From Hydractinia symbiolongicarpus (Eukaryota; Cnidaria; Hydrozoa; Anthoathecata; Hydractiniidae), in contig NC_079878.1 in assembly GCF_029227915.1 (NCBI RefSeq), positions 11,968,001-12,028,000 on the forward strand: DNA of 60,000 nt, in the 5' to 3' direction. The number at the start of each line of letters is the position of its first letter. The stretch's first letter is position 1. Positions 1-11,600 of this stretch are shown one piece after another. The notes beneath the pieces are model-generated. The model was not told where the DNA came from, searched no databases, and worked only from the letters and a program-made list of their open reading frames with translations. Position numbers and translations under genes: made by a program.

Positions 1-920
1 CCCTTAACTCACCGCTGGAGGCAAAAAAGAAGGTGAGATAACTCTTGTACACGCCTAACTGGCTGGCCATCTCCAAAGGCTTTCAGTCTGTCTAGCCATA
101 AATTTGGCCAGAAGACCCAGCGTTGTCCCTTCAAACCACCCTTATAATCATTTTTTCTTTCTCTATAAAAGAAAGCTTAAATAACTAGGCCAGCCATAAA
201 TTATAATATGAAATGTTGTGGAAGGTTGAGCTGGGTATCCTGGCTACAGCCTCTGCTGTCTAGTGTAAGTGGCGGCTTCTCAAGTTTGTAGATACCGATG
301 ATGGCGTAAATAAATAAATCTTAGTGTTATATTTCCTTGTCTGAAAACAGGGTAGAGGGTGGGGAACAAGGATGCAGTAGTCCGTAAACCGCGGAGCGCC
401 CTGCAGTGCAGCGGATAGACGCAGAAGCGATGCGCTCCGCCCTGACATGGTCACCAGGTCTCTACATTATATGGATTCTTGGATCTCCTGAAAAAATCAT
501 CATTATATCCATTTTTTATACATATGGTCAATATATCAATATTTAGAAGCCCGTTCATTCCAGTGCATATGGACATAATATCCATTCTACATTATCGATA
601 TATTGTCCGTTTTTTATAGTGAGGATGTTGTAAAAACAAAGCCCTTAGAAGTCAAAAAAGTCATAACGAGGACATTTTAAACCTTGTCAAAACCCAACCC
701 AACAACTTTACTATTTAAATCTGACTGTTCAAATCTTCGTTGTCGAACCATTAACTTTTGATTAATCACGATAGAAAATTCGAAGAGCTTAAATTTCTGA
801 TTTGTTGAATTTCCGCGCCCGAAGGCGTAGGAAATTCTTTAAAACCGTCGTTTTTTCTTTTGGAGCATTTTTTGAGAAAAAATCGACCCTGGGATTTCAC
901 GTTCCTCTGATTTTTTGTTA
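1..920. other. No gene recognised; AT-rich flank
   Basis: No supportable exon or RNA gene is visible. A GC-richer patch near 380-450 interrupts otherwise AT-rich DNA. Around 470-620 several copies of ATATGGA/TCCATAT-like words face each other (for example near 525 and 570), which may be the remnant of an inverted-repeat element, but I cannot define its ends. Confidence 0.4.
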
Positions 921-1690
921 CCTAAATGTCATTTTAGGCCAAAATTGGTCCAAAAATTAAAACCACTTTGTTTTCCAAAAAAATTGACACAGTTAACAAA
1001 AAAAGTATGCTGAACATGATTGTGACATCAAAATTTCGATTTTTGGCCACCTTAAATGTCATTTTAGGCCAAAATTGGTCCAAAAATTAAAACTACTTTA
1101 TTTTTCACAATATTTGGCTCAGTTAACAAAAAAAGTATGCTGAACATGATGGTGACATCAAAATTTCGATTTTTGGCCACTTTAAATGTCATTTTAGGCC
1201 AAAATTGGTCCAAAAATTAAAACTACTTTATTTTTCACAAAATTTGGCACAGCTAACAAAAAAAGTATACTGAACATGATGGTGACATCAAAATTTCGAT
1301 TTTTGCCCACCTAAATGTCATTTTAGGCAAAAATTGGTCCAAAAATTAAAACTACTTTATTTTCGACAAAATTTCGCACAGATCACAAAAAAATATGCTG
1401 AACATGATGGTGACATCAAAATTTTGATTTTTGGCCACCTGAAATGTCATTTTAGGCCAAAATTGGTCCAAAAATTTAAACCACTTTATTTTCGACAAAA
1501 TTTGGCACAGTTAATAAAAAAAGTATGCTGAACATGATGGTGGTATCAAAATTTTGATTTTTTGCCACCTGAAATGTCATTTTAGGCCAAAATTGGCCCA
1601 AAAATTTAAACTACTTTATTTTCGACAAATTTTGGCACAGTTAATAAAAAAGTATGCTGAACATGATGGTGGCATCAAAATTTCTTTTTT
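921..1690. repeat. 130-bp tandem repeat, about six copies
   Basis: Six copies of one unit follow each other head to tail. The conserved word AAATGTCATTTTAGGC recurs with starts near 921, 1051, 1181, 1310, 1440 and 1570, a steady period of about 130 bp. Each unit also carries AAAATTGGTCCAAAAATT, a CACAGTTAACAAAAAAAGTATGCTG-like segment and ATGGTGACATCAAAATTTCG. Copies differ by scattered substitutions and 1-bp indels, so the array is not very young. Short open frames inside it are by-products of the repetition. Confidence 0.9.
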
Positions 1691-3060
1691 CTCAACTAAA
1701 TGCCGTTTAAAACCATAAACGTTTCAATCGGAAGACTTTCAACCATGAATGATAGGCTATAATTTTTGTTCGCAGTTTCTTTTAAAGTGTGTGTTTATTA
1801 TGACACGTTTCGTTTTGTTTGCGTTTGTTGTAAGATGTAATGTCACTTGTCAATTAGCAGGTTGTCATCAAATATTTTGGTAGCGAGCGGAAATTCTTAT
1901 AGAACCCAGGGCTTCTTGTTTCCATTTTAAAAAAGCTGCAAAAGATAAATAAGAATTTCATGCATATCGTTACTTATCGGTACTGGCATGGATAGAACTT
2001 GATGATGTGGTTACAAAAGATTGCGTAACAAAGCGTACGGCGGTTCTTATTATTAATGGCAATTAAAAATAATTAAAATACCCCGATATCGAATTGAACC
2101 TTCGATTTTTTTGTAGATTAATGGAGCTTATTCTGTTCACCGCAATTTTGCACACAAAGAGACGGAAAAAAGGTATAACTGTATGAATTTTAAATTTTGA
2201 ATTGATTTGGATTATTGTTTGTTGCAGTATGAAACTAATTACTGCACACCATGTTGTTCTTCCATTTGAACTACCACCTTCAAAGATGGATTGGATTCGA
2301 ACCAATAACTTTCATGGTTTCACAACAATAGACATTTGCTTGGAATTCACAAAATTCAATGTCACTTCAAATAAAAACACATCATAAAGCTTGTTGTTAC
2401 AAAATTAATTGTGAGTTAAAAACCCTAGCTAAGTATTACAGGTTTATTGAAACTGTTGTCTCCTTGAATTAACAAACTTTAGACTTCGCCAAAGTTTTTA
2501 TTAAAGTAAAGGGTGTAGCCAGCTATTTGAAAACTTTTGTTGCAGCCAACTGGTATTCGGCTATTTTTGCTTTTTAGGCAAATTTTTTAAAAAATTCACG
2601 TTAATTTAAATACAACCTAGACCCGGGACGACGTTGTACTTATGAAACATAATACAAGTTAACCTGGAAAGAGGTCAGGGAAGGGCAACAAAAAGTTAGT
2701 ATGTATCACCATGCTCGACAGCATGACTACATGTATTAATGTAACTGTTTCTCTTTTATTACTTGCAGAGTAATGAATTACCCAATGGGTTATAGCATAT
2801 GCTTGCCATTTATAAAACAACGCCTCCATCCATGATCGTACGCATTTAATATTTTGCAACGTGAAATTCATCCTTGAACAAAATTTAAAATTTTAGGCCT
2901 ACTAAATATCTTGAATTAACATTTAAGGTCGATTTTGATCACATGAAACGTGTACAACTGTTCTAAATTTTAACGAGCTTGTTCGAAAACGCATGCTGTA
3001 CAAAAAAGCAAGGGGAAACTTCATTCTAGTCAATACACAAGCAAGCGAACTGAATTAAGT
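1691..3060. other. No protein gene recognised
   Basis: AT-rich sequence without a convincing exon. The short open frames around 2063-2387 on both strands overlap a tRNA-like segment (separate entry), which probably explains them. Nothing else is supportable. Confidence 0.4.
2256..2306 (-). other. tRNA-like fragments (T-arm then D-arm)
   Basis: Read on the minus strand, 2306-2290 forms a perfect T-arm: a 5-bp stem around the loop TTCGAAT, with a perfect B-box GGTTCGAATCC. About 18 bases further on, 2271-2256 has a D-arm-like stem-loop (GTTC...GAAC) preceded by GGTGGTA. The order T-arm then D-arm resembles the tail of one tRNA abutting the head of the next, as in organellar or bacterial tRNA clusters. 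No matching acceptor stem or anticodon arm could be completed, so this is not called a functional tRNA. Confidence 0.35.
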
Positions 3061-4360
3061 AATAGGGGAAGATGTTCTATTAGGGTAAATATTTAGGCAA
3101 GTAGCCAGGCCCATCCATACCTACACATACAATACTAAAAACAAAATTTAGGAAACTATTCCCGCAATAAATACGATATTGAATGTATTGTGAAGCTAAA
3201 CAAGGAAAAGCTTATTCTGATTAAAAAACAATTAGACAAGTAGCGAAACCTATCAATTCATCATTAAAAAAGTATCTTGGGGAATAACCTTACGCAATAT
3301 AAAAAAAGAACAGAATAAAAAAACGTCAAACGATCACTTTTTTCTATTCAAAAATCGAAAGGGCGAGTAGCACACGCGTGCGTATATCATTGCATGTGCA
3401 TACATCAAAGATTTTGTTAAAGCTCTCTCGCACCAAATGAAATGTTCAATGTTCTAGTAAGCAAATAAAAAAACCTTTCTTCTACTCTGTAAACAGGCAA
3501 GGGAGCAAAAGATCCTGCAATACAACCTAACAAAGAGATCTGATAAAAACGACATCGCGAAAGGTGAAGTATTAAATCTCTTGGTCGGCCAATTCGAGAC
3601 TTTATTTCACTCAGAAAACAGGCACGAGAGTGTGAGACCCATCCATACATCATTTAAAATGAGAATTTTGGAAGTTGCTTTTCACGCTGAATAAAAAGTT
3701 AGATATCCATCCATACACTACTAAAAAGGAGATTTAGATAATATCAGATGTCCTAACATGTGAATTCACAGGAAGACTTTATCCCACTCAGTAAGAAGCA
3801 GGAACGGGGGAGACTGATTCATACCACCATACAATATTAAAAAGATATTTTGCAAAACCTTCCTTCAGGCGGAAAAAACATACAGCATGTCGTAGCAGAC
3901 CTGTGTATACAACATTAGTTCTCCTCAGTAAACAACCAAGAAAATGAGAGATCCATCCATACCTTATAAAAATAGAGATTCTATCGATATACATGCATCA
4001 TTTAAAAAACGCATTTTTTTAATTTACCCTTCTCGCGAATTAAAATATTCAGCACGCCAACCTGGTAGAAAGCTTTATGCTAGACACTAAACAAGGAGTG
4101 ATGTTTGATGCCCATCGATACACCACTAAGAAGGAGATTTTGGAAAAAAGTCGCAAATACGCTTGTACGAAATAATAAATTAGATGTTCTAACAGCTCAA
4201 TTCATGGAATACTTTATTTTTTATCTTAACACAGTAAGTTTGCTGGAATGTGGGACACCTATACATACATTTATCAAAGGAGAGATATTAAAACAAACAG
4301 TAGATTTGGATAACTATCCATACACAAATAAAAACGATATTTTAGAAAAATAATTGTGTG
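3060..4360. repeat. Degenerate long-period repeat tract (CCATCCATAC family)
   Basis: A loose unit recurs: a CATCCATAC-like word, 5-10 bases, then ACTAAAAAGGAGATTTTGG-like sequence, followed in several copies by a CGCG- or CGAA-containing stretch. Instances lie near 3108, 3636, 3707, 3820, 3950, 4107, 4255 and 4315. Spacing is irregular, so this is an old tandem array or several insertions of one family. The small open frames here are not supported as genes. Confidence 0.45.
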
Positions 4361-4555
4361 TCATGTTTTTTTTGCTGTTTATAGGAAGCAGTGTAATTTG
4401 ATTTTGAACTTTTAATATTTTTAAAACTAAAACCTCATGACAACAATGATAAAAAAGTATATGGACTTTTTTTGTTCGTAGCTGTTAGAAAAACTAATAT
4501 TGCTAATATTTATAGGACACATTTTAATAGCAGACGATGTTTTATACTGTATAAA

Positions 4556-4610
4556 TATTCATTATAAATAAATGAATGAATAAAAAATGAATAAATAAAT
4601 AAATAAACTA
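4556..4610. repeat. AAAT/AATG microsatellite
   Basis: Simple tetranucleotide run of AATA/AATG units ending in AATAAATAAATAAATAAA. No gene is associated with it. Confidence 0.8.
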
Positions 4611-4612
4611 TT

Positions 4613-7325
4613 CGGAGGAACATAGTTATTAATATAGTGTAACTAGCTATATAAAATTGAGTTATGACTGCATCTTTCACATTTTACCGGCAATGTTAAT
4701 TGTCTACATTTATAACGACGATATGGTTGCTACGAAGTTAAGTTATATTGCGCTGTACAAGACCCGTTCTTAAAGCTCTCTAGCCATTGAACGCTACGAC
4801 TTTCTCATAACCGGTTGAAAATAGCTATTAGTTAATAATAGGGTAAATAGAATTTGATTTAGCTAATATTGCGTGTATTTCGACTCCTAAAAAGAAATAG
4901 TACTGTAGCATTTTTTTTGCAAAACAGGAAAATTTGTTGAGTTATTTCTAAAAGGTTTTTTAGTAACACTAATTGACCAAGGCAGTTCACAAGATAGCCC
5001 ATAGAGATCCGGTAACAGGTTCAGTCGCAGATTTTAGGAATAGAGTCATGAGTCATTTTAATTGCAAATAATTTTTATTATTTTGATATTTTTATAATTT
5101 TGTTTCTCGGTGTATGTTTGACCCTTGATTCGTCTACTTAAACACTCCTATCTTTGAGTCTTTCAAGAGTGGTATTAGAAAGAATACCTGTCTTTCTTCC
5201 CTGCTTTCGCTATTGCCCTATAATTTTTTTGTACGCTTCTCTTATTGAAAAATATCAAAAAGGGAGAAATGAGTTTAGTTTACAGACTAAAGTGTTATTC
5301 AATTTTTTGTTTTTCTATGTTATTTGTTTCAGTCACAATGTATATTTTACATGATTTTTTGTTATATATACGTATGTCTTTGTCGGTTTCTTTATCAGAA
5401 CACGCAATTATAGCAGTAACTTATTACTAAAGTGTAAATCTTTATGATAAATAAATAAATTACTCTGTGAAGCTTGTTTGAATTATTGGCATAATAAGTT
5501 CCATAGCAGAAAAAGCTATTAATTATTAATATGAGGGGTGGTAATAAATTGAAATGGGTCATAAAATTTTTCGAAATTTGGTGTTGCTTGTTCAATTTCT
5601 CAACACAAGTCAATAATAAAAAAAGGTAGGAAATTAGCTCACTGAAGAGAGAGGGGTATTTCAACTGGCAATATTACCTGTACATATAATGTGACCCTCC
5701 TGAAAGTCAATATACTGAATAAAAAATTGACTACTTATTTGAATAATTATGGTATCAAGTTAGCAATATCTCTACACTGTCTCAACTTAACAAGGATTGT
5801 CCAGATTTCAGACATTTCTAGCCTAGTTAACTAAGTTTTCTTCGAGATATTAAAATTGATTTTCTTATTTAATAATTTTCCAGTGCAAAACCGAATTAAA
5901 ATCAACCAATAAACATAAAGCCAGCATGACCACATCTAACATTAAAGATTTCTCAATACTGATCACGTGAGCAAAAAACAATAGAATTTCTTGCCTTAAA
6001 GTATTCACAAATTTCTTTCATAAAAGACAAAAAATATCTTCTGAGCAATTGTATTTCAATTGGCATAACTGGTATTTTATTTAATAAAGCATGTTAACAT
6101 CAAAGATAAATGTATCATAAATGTAAAAAACAACTTTTTAGGACAAAGCATTCTTACTACTAAGTGAGCACACTACACTATTCTTCTTGCTTTAAAAAAT
6201 AAGATTAAAATAATTCGTTAACAAAATTCAATCTAGCTCAGGCTACAAAAAGTTAATTATATGCTTAACTCAGATATCTTTGAAAAGATGCCATACACTG
6301 CCTCTTTTTTCAACAATAAATGCAAATGCACTAGCTCTTTTGGAACATGTATTCAGTATGGAATTAGCTACCTTTCATGTTGATAGAAAATATATTTAAA
6401 AAAAGTATTCTGTTTATATAAAAAATCAACTCTGGCCTACTTTTCACCACATCAGATTTTAAAAACTAACGTTTTTCTCAAAAAAATATTTTAATTTTTT
6501 TATAAAATTATTATTCAACAGATAACCGAAAAAAACATATCAATTTAAACTTTTTAATAGCAAATTTCCAGAGTTAATGTATACTATTAATAGCATGGCT
6601 TTATTACGTATTATGACGTTTAACAGTTAAAAATTTATTGTTGCCAGAAATTGTATCCTGGAAGAATTAATTTTTATATGAAAATTATACCAATAATCAT
6701 AATTTTCCTCAAAAAGTTACTTTTTGGTCTTATAACAGCAGATCACTGAGAATTTACACAACTAAAAATCTTGTGGTAACATTTTTAAAATTAAAAATCT
6801 TGATTTTGTAAACATTATATGCACAAATTCTAAAAAATTATATAAAAAAAATAAAAGTAATTGGAAATATCATCTTTTTTAAAACATCTATGGACACGCT
6901 GCGTACAAAAAAAGAATTGTATGGAGCAAAAGATCGAAATGGAACTGAAGTTTAAAAAAAATGTCTTTTAGTAAAAAACACAATCGTTACGGAGAAAATA
7001 TCACTTGCCGTAAAAATATAGTCTGCGGCCATGTGGAGGGGCGGATGGACATAGCAAACAAAATAGTAGATGATCGCAGTGAATACAACATGGTATGACA
7101 TAGCCCTCCCTTTGTCATGTATTCCTGCAGTATATATTTGCTATAGGTTACTTCTAACGACAAAGCAATGTGTTTCGTTAATATATTAACACTTTTAAAC
7201 CACTCCATAAGTGAATAATAAAAAATAAAAAATTGCATGTGCAAATTAACAAATATAGGTTCATTCGTGTTGTTTTTTTCATGGAATTCCTGGTACAATG
7301 TGCATATGTTATACAGTGACAGTCT
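4613..7325. other. No gene or clear element recognised
   Basis: Strongly AT-rich sequence. The open frames here, the longest being about 100 codons on the minus strand at 6987-7298, show no recognisable domain and no supporting splice context. I see no confident repeat structure. Confidence 0.4.
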
Positions 7326-7616
7326 TATCTCTAGTTCTGATTCACTGGTGGGACTGTCAAGATTGAGGCCCCAGACGCCTCTTTAGTTTTGATCTTTAAT
7401 AAATCCCAGTTAAATGAGATGTTCCAAGGGTACAATCTTAACGGCCCCATCACTGCTTCTCTGCTATCGTAATAACTCCAGTTTAAAATGGTGCCAGGAG
7501 TAATTCTTGTAAGTAGATGTTTTTTATCTTCTCTTTTTTTCTTATTTTCTGTGATCGCTTTTACTTTCGATTTTTTGTCGATTTATTATTTGTTACTTTT
7601 TCTGTTTAAAGTGTAA

Positions 7617-7858
7617 ATGATACAGTTTCCCTGTAGTGTGTGTGGAAAACCAGTTAAAAACAACAGACATGCAATTTTAAGCAATTATTGTGATAAGTGG
7701 TCCCACTGTAATTGCAATGAAATCTATACTTTTGAATACCTATTTCATTAAACAAGGTCCAATGATCCTTGGCTATGCCTAAGTTATGTAAATCATGCCA
7801 TGCCCTTTTTTTATTCCTCAGATACAAATGTTGTAAAAATATGGACAATGCTCCCACT
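7617..7858 (+). pseudogene. LINE ORF fragment with degenerate PHD-like finger
   Basis: From the ATG at 7617 the translation begins with a CxxC zinc-ligand pair (FPCSVCGKPVKNN), followed by the YCDKWSHCNC segment. A stop and frame change occur near 7750, and a second frame then gives NDPWLCLSYVNHAMPF. The order CxxC, C-DKWSH-C, WLC is that of the PHD-like finger at the start of the first ORF in several aquatic-animal LINE families (established knowledge; exact family not determined). Two expected cysteines are replaced, one by the Y of YCDKW and one by the Y of LSY. The stretch therefore looks like a dead, truncated copy. Confidence 0.55.
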
Positions 7859-8118
7859 TCCGTAATAACTAAAACAGGTAACGACTAGTCTCCGTAGAAC
7901 AACCAGAGAACCGGCAGTACTATGACAGAACGAGTGTTCTTGGTTGAGAACCACCAGAAAATGTTGATGAGAAAAAACAATAGCTGACGGAATCATCAGA
8001 ATAGCGATCGCTGTAAATGCTCCATGCCTTATAACAAAAAAAAAAAAAAAACTGCAAAATTTCGGTAGAATTTACTATCCCGCCCCTTATTTCCGGGAAT
8101 ATTGAGAATAAATTAGTA

Positions 8119-8123
8119 GTATA
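8119..8123. repeat. Left target-site duplication of the Copia element
   Basis: GTATA directly precedes the first LTR and recurs directly after the second LTR at 13785-13789. This 5-bp duplication is the size expected for Copia integration. Confidence 0.8.
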
Positions 8124-8200
8124 TGTCATTATGTTCATTATATCTTTTAGGTTTATATGTACGGCTTTATGCCATAATTAAGAATAAAGATCTATTCACA
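8124..8200 (+). repeat. 5' LTR of the Copia element (77 bp)
   Basis: It starts TGTCATTATG and ends TCTATTCACA. It matches the 3' LTR at 73 of 77 positions by direct comparison. The next three bases lead to the primer-binding site. Confidence 0.88.
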
Positions 8201-8203
8201 TTC

Positions 8204-8216
8204 TGGTAGCAGAGGC
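8204..8216 (+). promoter_or_regulatory. Primer-binding site for initiator tRNA-Met
   Basis: TGGTAGCAGAGG is complementary to the 3' end, including CCA, of eukaryotic initiator tRNA-Met, and lies three bases after the LTR. Many Copia elements use an internal half-tRNA primer; this site matches the true tRNA 3' end. Confidence 0.75.
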
Positions 8217-8227
8217 TAGTTAAGAAG

Positions 8228-8990
8228 ATGGCAACTGGAACAATCATGATGGCACAAAAGTATGGATTGCCCCAATTTTCTGAAGATGGGGATTTTATGG
8301 GAAGTAGTTACAGAACTTCCAAAGAAGAAACAAGGACCAGTTGTTTATTTGAGTTTAAATTCAGAAGTACGTCAGCCTTAACGAAAGAAGAATTGAATGA
8401 AGAAGATGGTTTAAATAAACTTGTTAATAAAATAAAAGAACTATATGGCATTACTGAAGATCAAGCAATGTTCAATGTTTACGAAAAATTTGAGACCTTT
8501 CACCGTTCCAAGACAATGTCGATTGGTGATTATGTAAATGAATTTGAACAGTTGAATCAAAAACTTAAGAGTTTTAAAATTGAGTTACCAACTGCAGTTC
8601 TTGCATATCAACTACTAAAAAATGCACATGTACCGAAAGCTACACGTGAACTAACACGTGCTACGGTTCCTTCCCTCACATACGACTCTATAAAAAAACA
8701 GATAAAAGCCATTTATGATCAATGTGCTTAAAGTGAAAGTAGTAGAGACAGTAATGATATTGGTGTTGAGCAAGAAGTATTATATGGTCAAAAGTTTGAC
8801 AGACGACGTTTTAACAATTGGAACACTCGTGGACGTGGCAGAGGTGGTAAATAGTTCAGTGCTAAAAGAAGCCAGTACAACCCTAATGGTCCTGATGGAC
8901 ATCCATTGCAATGTCCCCATTGCAAATCTATAATGCATTTCATGAATGACTGTCCTGATAAGAATAAAGGAAGCAAAGGGCAGGATAAAG
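8228..8990 (+). pseudogene. Copia gag remnant
   Basis: An open stretch of 167 codons starts at the ATG 27 bases after the 5' LTR. It has the helical Copia gag (UBN2-like) pattern, with phrases such as SIGDYVNEFEQLNQKLKSF. The frame is broken by TAA at 8729 and TAG near 8850, between which lies a basic RGRGRGG linker. The same frame then gives a canonical zinc knuckle, CX2CX4HX4C, at about 8912-8953. Gag normally packages element RNA in virus-like particles. The two stops in one frame show decay by substitution rather than a programmed frameshift. Confidence 0.8.
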
Positions 8991-11600
8991 TACATGTGCA
9001 GTTTTTCGCAAAGGGTGTGGAACAATGCTTTATGGAGCAAGTTGTGTCTGAGTCTTTGAATTGTGCTTTACTAAACTCAGGATGTTCATCGACAGTTTGT
9101 GGTAAAAATTGGCTTGACTGTTACATAGACACTATGCCAGAAGGGACAGCTTTAGCTGAAAGTAAGAGTAACAAGTCCTCTAAATTTGGGCCAGGTGGAA
9201 GCTTCCCCTCAGTTAAAAAAGTTAACATCCCTGTTAATATGGCTGGAATGCAAGCCCATATTCTTACTGATGTTGTCGATTGTGAATTACCATTATTGTT
9301 ATCAAAAAAGAGTCTGAAAGCAGCTAATAGCCAACTTGATTTTGTTAATGATAAAGTCACTATGTTTGGAAGAGACATTCCTTTACAACACACGTCAAAT
9401 GGCCATTACTGTATACCTCTTACACCTAAGCAAGTTGCTGTTAACAAAACATCTCCGGGCGTAAATGCCACCAGAGTTATATTCACAGTCAACGATCTCA
9501 CTGTAAAATCACCTGAAGAAAAATGCAAAATAGCTACAAAGCTTCACAAACAGTTTGGACATCCCATAGACAGCAGCAAACTGAAAACTCTTCTCCAAGA
9601 TGAAAATGTTGAAGATAAAGAGTTATTTCAGCAAATTGACAATGTTACAAACTCTTGTGACACATGCAATAGATATATATGAAGGCTCGATCAAGGGCCA
9701 ATTGTCTCACTACCAATGGCCTCAGATGTCAATGAATGCCTTGCCATGGACCTAAAATTCCTGACAGTTAATCATAAAAAGTTAACCATACTTCATATGA
9801 TTGATGTGTTCTGTAGATACAGTGCATCAACAATTATCAAATCCAAGAATAAGGAAATTATCGTAGACACAATTCTCAAGCACTGGGTTGCTATTTTTGG
9901 CACACCAAACTCGATTTTTTCAGACAACGGAGGGGAGTTCAACAACGAGCTCTTAAAGGGGCACTCCAGTGAAAAAAAATATTTGAAAAAAATGTTATTT
10001 TAAGAAGACAATACATAAATATGTCAGAATAAACCTTTTACAATCGTTAAAAATCTTTATTTATACCTTAATGGGGTCTGTAAACATCTTCAATTTTAAA
10101 TAAATTTGCAAGGTTGCGTAAAGTTGAGAGGACTAGGTCCGAATAAATAGGCATACGTCACATCGTGCAGACAGTCCGTGAGCTCAGCAGCACACCTTCT
10201 AAAAGTTTGTTTACTTAGTGTTTATATTGTTCGTTGATAAAACGTCTTGTAGTAATGACGAAGATTTTAACTTAGAAAACATAGAATAGGATAATTAGGA
10301 TAAACATAGAATAGGATAATCTCTTCATGAAAAAGACTTTACAAAGCTACAGCCACACGACTTCGAACCTCTTGTGTCTCACAAGGGAGAAATTAATAAT
10401 GATGCAAAGTGACAAGGTGTCTTCTACTAACTCAAAACAACGTTCTGAGCAAAATATTTTTTAAAGAAATAGAAAATATATTTAATTGGCTTTTTTTTAA
10501 CATTCTTTCCATCACAAAAACTTTATCATTTGTTTCAGTAAAAAAACTTTCTTACTTACAAGCCAATTTATTTTTATTTCACAATTCAGCAATATTTTTC
10601 ATCCGCACATGCTTTTTTGCACACAAATGCAAACAAATTTTATGTAACGTTGAAATTTTCACCATGATGGAGGACCATTCAAATGCGTGATCGAAAGATC
10701 GAATAATGTTCGGGTCGTGATAAGTTGGTAAAACATGAGTATTAATATTGTACAAATAAAAATCATTCTTATGATTATGGTAGGTCATAAATGCGTTGCA
10801 GAAGCTACTGACTTATAAGTAGTTGTTTTGACAAAGCTGTTTTAGAAACTGCATTATCAGCATCACATGCAGCCTTAAACATCACAAAGATTGAAGAAAA
10901 TGAGTACATTTACCCCCTGAAAATATTCGGCATGTCCTTCCATAAAAAAAGCTTCTTTTTTGAAAAACAAAGAATAGAAACTTGATCGCTACGAAAGATG
11001 TGTAACTACTTTCTGAGTACGTATATAGCAAAAAAGAAAAAAGTGATTTTTACTGGAGTTCCCCTTTAAGAGATGTAGCAGAACTGTTAAACACAAGAGT
11101 GTATACAACAGCAGCAGAATCTCCATGGTCAAATGGTGTATGTGAGCATCATAATTTCATCCTGGAAAATATGATTATGAAAATTGTTGACAACACTAGT
11201 TGTTCTGTTGAAAATGCACTTACATGGGCCAATTGTGCCAAGAATGCGTTGCATAATAACCGTGGATTCAGTCTCAATCAGCTTGTATTTGGACGCAATC
11301 CAAATCTCCCATCTGTGCTTACAGCCAAGCCTCCTGTTCTTCGAACAGTTACACCCAGTCAATTAATTGCGAATCATCTGAATGCCCTGCATGTTGCTCG
11401 CAAAGCATTCATTGAAAGTGAATCTTAAAACAGCACTCAGTCATCAAACAAAGATTTTTATAATGGTGAATTGGTATACTATAAGCGACGTGGAGAGAAA
11501 GAGTGGAGAGGACCTGGTGTAGTCCTTGGCATTGATGGAAAACAGGTCCTTGTTAAACATGGAGGAACTTACGTTCGAGTGTCACTTGCAATCAGTGAAG
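8990..11600 (+). pseudogene. Copia protease-integrase remnant, split by an insertion
   Basis: The protease motif normally reading DSG appears as NSG at 9074-9082, so the catalytic aspartate is lost. The integrase follows with an HHCC-type zinc region (FGHP, then CDTC, 9558-9670), a core aspartate in AMDLKF, the second in FSDNGGEFNN, and the glutamate-bearing SPWSNGVCEHHN near 11117. After a stop at 11426 the frame continues into a basic WRGPGVVLG-type C-terminal domain. A TGA at 9680 and the TTAA insertion at 9957-11065 interrupt it. Taken out together with one TTAA, the insertion leaves an uninterrupted frame at that point. It cannot act as an enzyme as it stands. Confidence 0.82.
9957..11065. 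mobile_element. Non-autonomous TTAA-flanked DNA transposon inside Copia integrase
   Basis: The insert is bounded by TTAA at 9953-9956 and 11066-11069. Its ends are inverted repeats: AGGGGCACTCCAGTGAAAA on the left and, on the opposite strand, AGGGGAACTCCAGTAAAAA on the right. A TTAA duplication is the hallmark of piggyBac-type transposition. Insert plus one TTAA is 1113 bp. I find no transposase coding in its AT-rich interior, so it must have been moved by an enzyme supplied elsewhere. It is younger than the Copia copy that it interrupts. Confidence 0.85.

Noticed and set aside
6987-7298. 103-codon minus-strand frame as a gene
   Set aside because: No recognisable domain, no signal of splicing, and no neighbour supports it; frames of this length can occur by chance over 60 kb.
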